Assembly (NCBI GenBank): GCA_022844565.1
Contig: JALHLK010000013.1
Coordinates: 40,300 to 104,299 of the forward strand
Reading direction: 5' to 3'
Source: Saprospiraceae bacterium
Lineage (GTDB): Bacteria > Bacteroidota > Bacteroidia > Chitinophagales > Saprospiraceae
Length of the DNA stretch: 64,000 nucleotides
Positions 47,516-55,814 of the stretch are shown here, one piece after another; within the stretch, counting starts at the first letter, position 1, and every line of letters begins with the position of its first letter. A program made the position numbers and the translations under genes. The notes below the pieces were generated by a model. It ran no database searches. It worked only from the letters and a program-made list of their open reading frames with translations, and had not been told where the DNA came from.

Positions 47516-47528
47516 TAAATATTTGCCA

Positions 47529-48620
47529 ATGAAAAATATAAACGGTTTTATCTTTTTTGTATTGATATTAATTATAACTTCATGTAATTCCACTGATTTT
47601 ACCAATCCTGAAGAAGTGATGAAGCAATATAGAAAGCTCCTCCATGAGCATAATTATGTAAAGATTTATGATGAATTTATATCAACTAAGTCAAAAGAAT
47701 TAGTTGGTAAAGACGAATTCTTAAAGTACAACTCTGATCAAAAAAAATTACAATTAATTGATCAAAATATTGAATCTATGGAAGTTGGTTTAAAAAGCTC
47801 TTCTTTCAGAAGATTTAGAGTAAAAGAGACAACAAAAATAAACGAAGATACCACCCATTTTCTTAATTATTATACTTTATTCTTAGAAGATGGCAAGTGG
47901 AAAATCATTTGGCTTTTTTCTTTAGCAAATCAGGCTCATATTAATACGTCAAAAGGTAATTATAATGAGTCTATAAAAGTACTAAATGAAATAGTTGAAA
48001 TTGACCCTTTTGATGGTAGTTCATACGGTAATTTAGTATGGGCCTATGGACTAGATGAGTCAATTTCTAAGGAAAGCAGACAAAATATTATGCAAAAAAA
48101 TGTTAAAATTGCAATTGAACTAGAGAGCGATGAGCCTCTCCATTATAATACGTATGCTACATATTATCAATTTATAGGTAATACCGATCTAGCAACTTAT
48201 TATTTTGAAAAAGGATTAGAATATTGCACTAACCTAAAAGATAAGATAACATTTTATGATAATCTTGCAAGTCATAACATTAGTCAAAAAAAATTTAAAA
48301 AAGCAGAAGAATACATCAAAAATTCATTAAAAATTGATGAAAATGACCCTTTTATTTGGCTGCAATATGGTTTATTATATAGTGAACAAGATAAGAATAA
48401 AGAAGCTGTTTCTTATTTTGAAATAGCTATAGAAAAGAATGAAAAAGCAAAAAACACGGAAAAACTAACCATTAGTAATCAAGCATCATTATACTATGAA
48501 ATTGGCGGCTGCTTATATGTTCTTAATCAAGACAAAAGAGCAAAAGAATATTTAATACAAGCATTAGCGTTAACTCCAAATGATTCAAGGATTCAAGGTT
48601 TATTAGGTTTAGTTGATTAG
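47529..48620 (+). CDS. TPR lipoprotein
   Basis: 363 residues from the ATG at 47529 (the frame opens with TTG at 47523). A lipobox (LIITSC) follows the signal sequence. An N-terminal domain of about 110 residues (VMKQYRKLLHEHNYVKIYDEFI...GKWKIIWLF), similar in outline to DUF4864/SnoaL-like folds, precedes tetratricopeptide repeats from about 140 to the end (YNESIKVLNEIVEIDPFDGSSYGNLVWAYG, KKAEEYIKNSLKIDENDPFIWLQYGLLY, RAKEYLIQALALTPND). It is a likely outer-membrane scaffold and closes the cluster. Confidence 0.65.
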   Translation: MKNINGFIFFVLILIITSCNSTDFTNPEEVMKQYRKLLHEHNYVKIYDEFISTKSKELVGKDEFLKYNSDQKKLQLIDQNIESMEVGLKSSSFRRFRVKETTKINEDTTHFLNYYTLFLEDGKWKIIWLFSLANQAHINTSKGNYNESIKVLNEIVEIDPFDGSSYGNLVWAYGLDESISKESRQNIMQKNVKIAIELESDEPLHYNTYATYYQFIGNTDLATYYFEKGLEYCTNLKDKITFYDNLASHNISQKKFKKAEEYIKNSLKIDENDPFIWLQYGLLYSEQDKNKEAVSYFEIAIEKNEKAKNTEKLTISNQASLYYEIGGCLYVLNQDKRAKEYLIQALALTPNDSRIQGLLGLVD

Positions 48621-48720
48621 AATGAAAAATTCTAATGAATTATGTTAGTTTGATTGTCTTTAGATAAACATTTTAATACTATTTTAATAATAATAATAAT
48701 AACGTTTATTAGCAATAACG

Positions 48721-49006
48721 CTATTTGAAAAACTCATACCCAAAATCAAGGAGTGTAAAGCGGCCTATAAACCTAATTATTGGCTCATAGAGGGAGTAGG
48801 GGGCGAGAAATATAGCGACAGATCGGTACAGAATATACTCAGAAAGGCTGTAGACGAAACGAATAGCAACTCCAACGGCACTGTGCATACCTTAGCATAT
48901 ATATGCCACTCATCTATTAAGCAGAGGTATGGACATACGAATAATACAACAGCTTCTAGGTCATGCTGATATCAAAACTACAGAGATTTATACACATATA
49001 ACCTGA
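48721..49006 (+). pseudogene. Tyrosine recombinase C-terminal remnant
   Basis: The first part reads LFEKLIPKIKECKAAYKPNYWLIEG...YSDRSVQNILRKAVDE...TVHTL, then a deletion/frameshift at about 48893-48903 removes the catalytic 'RH' of HTLRHSYATHLL. The other frame continues [34 protein letters not shown] to the stop at 49006. The final Tyr is present but the Arg is lost and no N-terminal domain is left, so it is dead. It sits in the 48621-49125 gap. Confidence 0.8.
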
Positions 49007-49125
49007 TGTAATGAAAAAAAAATATAAAAGTCCTTTGGATAATTTGGAATTGTAAAATTAGGGCGGTAGATTTGATAAATAAACGAATGTTTTGTTCGTT
49101 TACATAGACGTTTGCAGTAATTTTT

Positions 49126-50022
49126 ATGGACAGCGTAAATGACATTAAACGACTATTGACATCACAGTTTGAAACAGACTTGTTTGACGCTTCATTAGCA
49201 AGCCTTAACGAGACAGGTAACAAATTGCGTTACAACAATTTTGCTTATTCTATAAGAGAATTGTCCAGACATTTTTTGCATAGACTTGCCCCTGAACAAA
49301 ATGTAAAAAATTGTAGTTGGTACAAAAAGGAAACAGAAGATGGTAAATTAACAAGGTCGCAAAGAATTAGATATGCAATCCAAGGTGGTATAACCAAGAA
49401 TACACTTGAAAAATGGGGTTTTGACACAGAAGAATTGGATGAAACTATAAAAGAAATTAAGGTTGTTATTGACACTTTAAGCAAATACACACATATTAAT
49501 CCTGATGTTTTTGACATAAATGAAGACGAAATAAAGAAATATAAAAACGAAGTTCTGTTAGCTTTTAAGAACTTTGTTCAAACTATCGAAAGTTACAGAG
49601 AACAACTAAAAACCTTTTTGAACGGACATGTAGAAGATCATATGATTTCATCGGTAGTATCAAATTATTTTGAAAACCTTGACCATTTAGCCCCACATTA
49701 TTCTTTGAACTATAGTGAACTGACAGACTATCACATTTCTGAACTAACCGACCAAGAAATAATTGTTTCTGTTTTCGGTGATTTGCACGTTACATTAGAA
49801 TATGGTTCAAAGCAACAAAGGCGTGAGGATGACGGACTTGACTTAGAGGAGAGTTTTCCTTTTGAGACTAAGATAAGATACGAAATAGATGATGAGTTTC
49901 TATCAAAAAAATATAAGGTGGACGAATTTGATGTAGACACGTCTGAATGGTATGGGGCCGAAGAGTATTACGAAAATGATGTTGATAAAGAAATTGAAAG
50001 ACGAATTAATGACACAGAATAA
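49126..50022 (+). CDS. HEPN-domain protein, pEK499_p136 type (putative defence)
   Basis: The 298-residue protein opens with a helical domain (LASLNETGNKLRYNNFAYSIRELSRHFLHRLAPEQNVKNCSWYK...RSQRIRYAIQGG...LSKYTHI) that closely resembles the pEK499-p136 HEPN family. The C-terminal 120 residues are beta-rich and strongly acidic (ELTDQEIIVSVFGDLHVTLEYG, then YEIDDEFLSKKYKVDEFDVD). HEPN proteins of this class are associated with RNA-targeting defence or toxin functions; a canonical RxxxxH is not obvious to me, so catalytic activity is not claimed. It lies alone between the dead and the live integrase. Confidence 0.65.
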   Translation: MDSVNDIKRLLTSQFETDLFDASLASLNETGNKLRYNNFAYSIRELSRHFLHRLAPEQNVKNCSWYKKETEDGKLTRSQRIRYAIQGGITKNTLEKWGFDTEELDETIKEIKVVIDTLSKYTHINPDVFDINEDEIKKYKNEVLLAFKNFVQTIESYREQLKTFLNGHVEDHMISSVVSNYFENLDHLAPHYSLNYSELTDYHISELTDQEIIVSVFGDLHVTLEYGSKQQRREDDGLDLEESFPFETKIRYEIDDEFLSKKYKVDEFDVDTSEWYGAEEYYENDVDKEIERRINDTE

Positions 50023-50108
50023 AACTACCGCTAACAAATAAGCGTTCGTCGTGTCCAACGGACATGCGATGATAGTCAATTTCGTCAACAAGTTGTATCA
50101 TATCATAT

Positions 50109-50138
50109 ACAGCCTTGGTCAAAATAAACCAAAGCTGT
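50109..50138 (+). terminator. Hairpin after the HEPN gene
   Basis: The stem ACAGCCTTGGT/ACCAAAGCTGT (one C-A mismatch) with an 8-nt loop is followed by AAATAAT. It is plausible as a terminator for either strand, lying between the convergent HEPN and integrase genes. Confidence 0.45.
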
Positions 50139-50233
50139 AAATAATATGTGTGGATAAGCTTGTACGATTATTCTGAATACCCCCGTATCCCTTTTCATCA
50201 ATCAATTATGCCCCCCATTTATCTCCCTATAAA

Positions 50234-51469
50234 TTATGACTCTAATTTATCAATTGCATCATCTACAGTCTCCTGTACAATCTGAGCATAGATCATTGTT
50301 GTGCTTACATCACTATGTCCTACAAGCTTTGCAATACTGGTAATAGGTACACCCTTACTGATTAATGAAGTGCAGAAGGTATGTCGCAGACTATGGGAAG
50401 AGATTCTCTTTATCTCCAATTTAACACAAATCCCAGCTAAAACCTTATTAAAGTAAGCAGTCTTAGATCCTATTGCCTTAAACAATGTAACCTCATCTTT
50501 AAAGTCAGCATTTATTAGCCACGGAAATAGAATGTCGTTAGCACTAAGATTATCAAATCCACTATCTAATAATTGCTGCTTTGCCTGATTCGTTAGTTTA
50601 ATATTAACGTCTGTATCGGTTTTGCTAGTTGTTTTTTGTAATCTAAAGATCTTTTCAGATGTTGATAGCTCTTGTACTATTATGTCACTCTTGCGTAATG
50701 TTAAAACATCACCAATTCGTAATCCAGCATTTAGATTAAACTTAATAATTCTCAATACACGTAGCTCACTATCATTCTCAGGTCTATAATGGATTAACTT
50801 CTCCACTTCATAATCTTCTAAAAACTTACGCTTACCATTTCTTGAACCTGGGACAGTCAATTTTCCTTTACCAAAAGGGTACTCAGTCATTAATCCTCTT
50901 ATTATAGCGGTAGAAATGATCTTTTTTAGCTTTTTAAACCTTGTTTGAATTGTAGCAGTTTTAAGACCACAATTTAATAAAAAATTATAGTACCTATTGA
51001 CGTAGGCTACATTTACATCTTTAAGCATTACATCATTTTCTTCAAATTTATGAAGTGATGCAATTAAGGACCTATAAGAATTGAGGGAACAATGATTAAT
51101 CTTGTCAGGATTTTCTTCTATAAAAACATTAATAAAATTCTTAAGCGATATATCAGAAGATTTCTTTTCACTTTTCTTCTTAACTGGACTACCGAATACT
51201 TCGTTAAAAACATTATCTAAGTTTACCTCCAGCTTTTGAGCAATTCTAGAATCAATTGCCTCTTCTAATGCTCTTCGTGTATTATTAATTTGGACATTGA
51301 GCAAATCATATTCTTTGCCTTTTGCCATACACCTATTCTTATCCCACTTCTCGGCATCAATTTTCCTACCAATACTAATTTCTTTTTGGTTTCCATCATG
51401 ATAGGCTATAACTTGTATATACCCCATCTTGTCATTTTTCTTACATGATAATCTTGCAGTTACTTTCAT
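50234..51469 (-). CDS. Tyrosine recombinase, island integrase
   Basis: The 411-residue integrase has an N-terminal arm-binding segment (about 1-100), a SAM-like core-binding domain (about 105-205), and a C-terminal catalytic domain. The latter shows R251 (NAGLRIGDVL), K283 region (TTSKT), H359 and R362 (SSHSLRHTF), H385 (LVGHSDVSTT) and the nucleophile Y394 (MIYAQI). All are intact, so it should be active. It points inward from the right att site, the normal position for an integrase using the tRNA-Glu site. Excision would need a directionality factor such as the HTH protein at 20938. Confidence 0.92.
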   Translation of the reverse strand: MKVTARLSCKKNDKMGYIQVIAYHDGNQKEISIGRKIDAEKWDKNRCMAKGKEYDLLNVQINNTRRALEEAIDSRIAQKLEVNLDNVFNEVFGSPVKKKSEKKSSDISLKNFINVFIEENPDKINHCSLNSYRSLIASLHKFEENDVMLKDVNVAYVNRYYNFLLNCGLKTATIQTRFKKLKKIISTAIIRGLMTEYPFGKGKLTVPGSRNGKRKFLEDYEVEKLIHYRPENDSELRVLRIIKFNLNAGLRIGDVLTLRKSDIIVQELSTSEKIFRLQKTTSKTDTDVNIKLTNQAKQQLLDSGFDNLSANDILFPWLINADFKDEVTLFKAIGSKTAYFNKVLAGICVKLEIKRISSHSLRHTFCTSLISKGVPITSIAKLVGHSDVSTTMIYAQIVQETVDDAIDKLES

Positions 51470-51691
51470 AATTTATATAATTTATAGTTAAAAAATACAT
51501 TTTTTTTCCCAGCCAATCCTCAAACTGCCTGAAACAATGGTGAACACAAAGATACAATAATTCCATATACATATCATTATTTAATATTTGTATTATATTG
51601 TTATACAATACTATAGCTGTTCTTTTTTAACTTATTTAGGACCAAATTGATTCAAGTTGTTTCAGAAGGTCTTATGTTAAATATTAGTTAA
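51470..51691. other. Integrase upstream region adjoining attR
   Basis: AT-rich, gene-free. It should contain the integrase promoter (minus strand) and arm-type sites, but no repeats long enough to call were found by eye. Confidence 0.3.
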
Positions 51692-51713
51692 TTCGATTCC
51701 CGTACGGGCTACA
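51692..51713 (+). other. attR: 22-bp copy of tRNA-Glu 3' end
   Basis: Identical to 19051-19072 (TTCGATTCCC...GGGCTACA) and preceded by unrelated sequence, so it is only the 3' fragment of the tRNA. It marks the right end of the island. Confidence 0.85.
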
Positions 51714-51714
51714 A

Positions 51715-51752
51715 AAGCCTTGGTAGATTAAGTTTATCGAGGCTTTTTTTTT
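51715..51752 (+). terminator. Original terminator of tRNA-Glu
   Basis: The 8-bp stem AAGCCTTG/CGAGGCTT, loop 15 nt, then a T-rich tract, directly follows attR. It would have followed tRNA-Glu before integration. Confidence 0.75.
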
Positions 51753-51852
51753 GCCTAATACCTACAAAAGATAAAACTAACTCTTTACTTAAATTAATCA
51801 TTTTGTTCTGTTAAATTTCTTTGTTAGGTTTACACTTAAAAAACTTAACAGA

Positions 51853-52389
51853 ATGTCTACTATTGTTATAAAAAAAATTGGCCTTTCTGACCTTGTACAG
51901 TTGCAATACATAGGCAGACTCACTTTTTATGAAACCTTTTCAGCATACAACACGGAAGAGAATATGCTTAAATATTTAGGTGAAAGTTTTTCTAACGAGA
52001 ACTTGAAAACTGAATTATCTAATCCAAATTCTGCATTTTATTTTGCCTATGACAAAAATGAAATCATAGGATATTTAAAAATCAACTTTGGAGAATCTCA
52101 ATCGGAGTTAAAAGTAGATAACGCCCTTGAAATCGAACGCATTTATATTATAAAGGAATATCAAGGCAAAAAAGTGGGGCAACTTTTTCATGACATGGCG
52201 GTCAACATTTCTAGAAAGAAGCAATTAAAATACATATGGTTGGGGGTTTGGGAAGAAAATACTAAAGCCATCAACTTCTACAAGAAAAACGGTTTTAAAG
52301 AATTTGACAAACATATCTTCTATCTAGGTGATGATAAACAAACCGATATCATGATGAAAATCGAAGTTGATAATCAAATTGATCAATAA
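51853..52389 (+). CDS. GNAT family N-acetyltransferase
   Basis: The 178-residue acetyl-CoA-dependent transferase has the fold blocks ALEIERIYIIKEYQGKKVGQLFHDMAVN (motif A with R/QxxGxG/A-like QGKKVG) and KYIWLGVWEENTKAINFYKKNGFKEF (motif B). It is close to the RimI/PaiA-like class. The substrate is unknown. It is a single gene between attR and the aldolase, with a shared convergent terminator. Confidence 0.85.
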   Translation: MSTIVIKKIGLSDLVQLQYIGRLTFYETFSAYNTEENMLKYLGESFSNENLKTELSNPNSAFYFAYDKNEIIGYLKINFGESQSELKVDNALEIERIYIIKEYQGKKVGQLFHDMAVNISRKKQLKYIWLGVWEENTKAINFYKKNGFKEFDKHIFYLGDDKQTDIMMKIEVDNQIDQ

Positions 52390-52458
52390 TACAAAGACGT
52401 AATTTGATGAGATTGAAAGAGGTAATATGAATATAGTTCTTTTGATCTTAAATCCAAA

Positions 52459-52481
52459 AGAGGGGCCTATTTGGCCCCTCT
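52459..52481. terminator. Bidirectional terminator
   Basis: A perfect 9-bp G/C-rich stem AGAGGGGCC/GGCCCCTCT with a 5-nt loop lies between the convergent GNAT and aldolase genes. Confidence 0.75.
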
Positions 52482-52492
52482 TCGTAATTTTC

Positions 52493-53563
52493 CTACAAAT
52501 TTCTATTGATACAATTCAAATCCTCAAAAGCCAATTTCAGTCGAGATACAAATGATTTTTCACCTTCTCTTAACCAAACTCGAGGGTCGTAGTATTTTTT
52601 ATTTGGCTTGTCACCACCATCTGGATTACCAATTTGACCTTGTAGGTATCCTTTTTTAGATTCATAATAATTTTTTATACCATCCCAGAATGCCCACTGC
52701 ATATCTGTATCGATATTCATTTTTACAGCCCCATATTCTATTGCTTCTCTGATTTCTTCACGAGAAGAACCCGAACCACCGTGGAATACGAAGTTTACAG
52801 GATTGGTTGCCGTGTTGAATTTTTTCTGTATAAAGTCTTGACTATTTTTCAAGATGATTGGTGATAATTTTACATTACCTGGTTTGTAGACACCGTGCAC
52901 ATTTCCAAAGGCAGCAGCAATGGTAAATTTATTACTTATTTTACTCAATTCTTCATATGAATAAGCCACTTCTTCTGGTTGCGTATATAATTTATTACTA
53001 TCCACATCAGAGTTGTCTACACCATCTTCTTCACCACCTGTCACACCAAGTTCCATTTCGAGGGTAATACCAAGAGGAGCTAATTTTTCAAAATAATGTT
53101 TACATTCAGCAATATTTTCTTCCAAAGGCTCTTCAGAAAGGTCGATCATGTGTGAGCTAAATAGTGCATGACCATTTTTTTCAAAATGAGCAGTATTTGC
53201 GTCAATTAATCCATCCAACCATGGCAAAATATTTTTAGCGCAATGATCAGTATGAAGTAACACCGTCACACCATATGCTTTAGCCATCTGATGCACATGA
53301 TAAGCACCTGCTATTGATCCTTGGATAGCTGCAAATTGATTGGTATTATCTACTGCTTTTCCAGCTAAAAATACGCCTCCCCCATTGCTAAATTGAATGA
53401 TTACCGGAGAATTCACTGCTTTTGCAGTTTCTAAAGTTGCGTTTATAGAGTTTGTTCCAATAACGTTAACTGCAGGTAATGCAAAATCCTTTTCATTTGC
53501 ATAATTAAGCAATTCAGTGACCTCATCACCAAATAACACACCCGGTCTGAATTTTGTACTCAT
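52493..53563 (-). CDS. fbaA: Class II fructose-bisphosphate aldolase
   Basis: The 356-residue Zn-dependent aldolase cleaves fructose-1,6-bisphosphate in glycolysis. The Zn-binding LLHTDHCAKN (about 107-116), further ligands in FGNVHGVYKPGN and FHGGSGS, and MNIDTDMQW are the family's blocks. Length fits the class IIA (FbaA) type. It is transcribed away from the upstream trxB gene in the same direction, with 43 nt between them. Confidence 0.93.
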   Translation of the reverse strand: MSTKFRPGVLFGDEVTELLNYANEKDFALPAVNVIGTNSINATLETAKAVNSPVIIQFSNGGGVFLAGKAVDNTNQFAAIQGSIAGAYHVHQMAKAYGVTVLLHTDHCAKNILPWLDGLIDANTAHFEKNGHALFSSHMIDLSEEPLEENIAECKHYFEKLAPLGITLEMELGVTGGEEDGVDNSDVDSNKLYTQPEEVAYSYEELSKISNKFTIAAAFGNVHGVYKPGNVKLSPIILKNSQDFIQKKFNTATNPVNFVFHGGSGSSREEIREAIEYGAVKMNIDTDMQWAFWDGIKNYYESKKGYLQGQIGNPDGGDKPNKKYYDPRVWLREGEKSFVSRLKLAFEDLNCINRNL

Positions 53564-53606
53564 TAGAAAAATTTGATTAAATTATAAAATTGATTTGTTT
53601 TTTACA

Positions 53607-54539
53607 TTAAATAATGCCCTTATCGGCTAAATATCGCTCTGCATCTAGTGCACCCATACATCCTGACCCCGCAGCAGTTACAGCTTGTCGGTAGATGTGG
53701 TCAGCAGCATCGCCCGTGGCAAAAACACCTTCTACGTTGGTAAATGTTCGTCCTGGTTGAACTTTAAGATACCCTGTCTCGTCCATATCTAAAATGCCTT
53801 TAAAAATATCTGTGCTAGGCTTGTGACCAATGGCAACAAAAAATCCTGTGGCATTAATTACTTTTTCTTCACCAGTGACATTATTTTTCACTCTTGCACC
53901 TGTCACACCTTCTTCTCCTAAGATCTCTAATGTATCGGTATTCCAATGAACTTCTATATTTGGTGTATTGATCACTCGGTCTTGCATTATTTTACTAGCT
54001 CTCATTTCGTCCCTACGTACGATATGGTGCACCTTTTTGCACAATTTAGATAAGTAAGTAGATTCCTCTGCGGCTGTGTCTCCCCCACCCACGATGATGA
54101 CTTCTTGATTTCTAAAGAAAAATCCATCACAAACAGCACATGCTGATACACCTTTATTCATTAACTTTTGCTCAGAAGGAAGGCCTAACCATTTAGCGCT
54201 GGCACCTGTCGATATTACAATACTATGACTCTGAAATTCCTCACCTGACTCACTCCAAACTTTGTGAATTGGGCCTGTAAAATCAACCTTCGTAATCATC
54301 TCATATCGTATATCCGTCCCAAACCGTTCCGCTTGTGCTTTAAAATCCTCCATCATCTGTGGTCCCATTACACCTTTTGGATAGCCTGGGTAATTTTCTA
54401 CATCATTCGTAATGGTAAGTTGTCCACCTGGCTCCTTACCAGTAAATAAAATAGGTGAAAGATTAGCTCTAGATGCATAAATCGCAGCAGTATAACCCGC
54501 AGGTCCAGAACCAATAATAAGACAATTATGTACTTTCAT
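53607..54539 (-). CDS. trxB: Thioredoxin-disulfide reductase
   Basis: The 310-residue flavoenzyme shows the FAD site GSGPAGYTAAIYASRA (10-25), the redox pair CAVC in SACAVCDGFFF, the NADPH site VGGGDTAAEES, and the C-terminal GVFATGDAADH. It reduces thioredoxin with NADPH. Length and domain order are normal. Confidence 0.93.
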   Translation of the reverse strand: MKVHNCLIIGSGPAGYTAAIYASRANLSPILFTGKEPGGQLTITNDVENYPGYPKGVMGPQMMEDFKAQAERFGTDIRYEMITKVDFTGPIHKVWSESGEEFQSHSIVISTGASAKWLGLPSEQKLMNKGVSACAVCDGFFFRNQEVIIVGGGDTAAEESTYLSKLCKKVHHIVRRDEMRASKIMQDRVINTPNIEVHWNTDTLEILGEEGVTGARVKNNVTGEEKVINATGFFVAIGHKPSTDIFKGILDMDETGYLKVQPGRTFTNVEGVFATGDAADHIYRQAVTAAGSGCMGALDAERYLADKGII

Positions 54540-54893
54540 GTATTAGTATGTTTTTATAAAGATACAAAAATACGAATATTTATTTAAAACTAAATGGTAC
54601 ATAAGTTACATAATATATTTTTCACGCTAAAGAGTATAAAAGAATTCAATATAAAATTTCGAATAATAGAAAAGCTTGAAATATTCTTACAAAACGAACG
54701 CAATTCAAATTATAAATTAGGACAATTACTCTATTAATCAAAACTAAATAGACAAAGAAGATCAATACAAAAAGCAATATTTTTAACAAGAAACACCATA
54801 AAAGATAACAAAGTAAAAATAAAATTACAAAAAGGTAAAAGATTTTTTGTTGATAATAAAAAAATAATTACTTTTGCACTCGCTTTTAGAAAA
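54540..54893. promoter_or_regulatory. Intergenic stretch with tRNA promoter
   Basis: AT-rich and gene-free. TACTTTTG (54869-54876) is a -7 box with TTG at 54850-54852 (16 nt between), correctly placed to transcribe the degenerate tRNA and tRNA-Arg together. Nothing else is recognised. Confidence 0.45.
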
Positions 54894-54970
54894 GCCCTGT
54901 AGCTATGCTGGATAGAGCATCCCGATTCAAAAATCGGGAATGTCTCAGGTTCGATTGGCTAGCAGGAGAA
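54894..54970 (+). pseudogene. Degenerate tRNA
   Basis: The D-arm-like GCTATGCTGGATAGAGC matches the D arm of the next tRNA except near one spot. An anticodon stem CCCGA/TCGGG encloses loop TTCAAAA (nominal CAA). The T loop TTCGATT is followed by GGCTA, which cannot pair with TCAGG, and the acceptor is poorly paired. A nominal Leu anticodon without a long variable arm also argues against function. Confidence 0.65.
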
Positions 54971-54988
54971 TTAAAAAAGCAAAAAAAG

Positions 54989-55062
54989 GGCCCCGTAGCT
55001 CAGCTGGATAGAGCAACTCACTTCTAATGAGTAGGTCTCAGGTTCGAATCCTGACGGGGTCA
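54989..55062 (+). tRNA. tRNA-Arg (UCU)
   Basis: A 74-nt cloverleaf: acceptor GGCCCCG/CGGGGTC, D arm GCTCAGCTGGATAGAGC, anticodon stem ACTCA/TGAGT with loop CTTCTAA (anticodon TCT), T arm TCAGG-TTCGAAT-CCTGA, discriminator A. Confidence 0.95.
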
Positions 55063-55072
55063 CAAGAATTTT

Positions 55073-55100
55073 AATGGATCACATTTGTGGTCCATTTTTG
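55073..55100 (+). terminator. Terminator after tRNA-Arg
   Basis: An 11-bp stem AATGGATCACA/TGTGGTCCATT (one G-T pair, innermost pair likely open) is followed by TTTG, right after the tRNA. Confidence 0.75.
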
Positions 55101-55814
55101 TTATGGTAATTCATTTCAAATTGTTTAATTCTAAACACACTTATTGTATGCAAACTTTGTGTATGTAGAAAAGGTCTATCTGATACGCTGTCTGGCTAAA
55201 TAAATTTTATCCTTTTTCTAAATCTCATGAATTACAAATTCTCACCCTATTGCTGCATTGTTTCTAATTTTTGTCTTGATATTTAAGAATAATACTGTCA
55301 ATATAATTTAAGTCGTACTCTAAATAGTGCACTTGATAGATTTCTAAATATATACAGAAATCAAAATAAACATTTAAATAAATTATCGGAATTTACTTCA
55401 ATCGAATCATAAAAATGTCTCAATCACAGAAGTTTATAAACAATAATATGTTGGTAAATTTGACGCTCGAAAATACAGCTATAAAGATTAAAAAAACATA
55501 TAAAATTACGACATAATATATAAAATCATTCAAAATACAACACATGTAATTTTTCTTTATAAATAAATTATCTATGTGTATATTGCTAACTAAAATAATT
55601 ATGTTTTATAAATAAAAGGTTATAAACATATCAACATCGTTGTTAATTATTTAATATTAATATCGACCTTAGTTATCTCCATCTATTTTTTCAATCATTG
55701 TCTTTTTAATGAGGAATAATTATGCTCTTTCAAAAATTAAACTCTTAATATTGGCATAATCTAGTAGTAAGCTTATCTTCGCAGTTTTATTAAGATCAAC
55801 TAACCAATTTCATT
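55101..55814. promoter_or_regulatory. Long AT-rich gap with metG promoter
   Basis: About 700 bases with no recognisable gene. Close to metG, TTG at 55751-55753 and TATCTTCG at 55774-55781 (20 nt between) form a good Bacteroidota -33/-7 promoter, 33 nt before the start codon. No T-box or other riboswitch is apparent. Confidence 0.5.

Larger units (their letters stand above)
19051..51713. mobile_element. Integrated genomic island in tRNA-Glu (32.6 kb)
   Basis: The island is bounded by an exact 22-bp direct repeat of the tRNA-Glu 3' end, with an intact tyrosine integrase at the right end. It carries replication/recombination genes (RepL-like initiator, DUF3987, AAA, DUF3871) and cargo including a type I restriction system, a nucleotidyl cyclase, a WG-repeat kinase-like protein and a J-domain cluster. 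I see no conjugation (Tra/Mob) genes and no phage structural genes. It therefore fits a mobilisable or satellite-like element better than a self-transmissible ICE or complete prophage. Confidence 0.85.

Noticed and set aside
19051..51713. A complete prophage or self-transmissible ICE
   Set aside because: No capsid, tail, terminase, relaxase, coupling protein or Tra genes were recognised, so only a genomic island is claimed.
54894..54970. A functional tRNA-Leu (CAA)
   Set aside because: The T stem and acceptor do not pair and the long variable arm of Leu tRNAs is absent.
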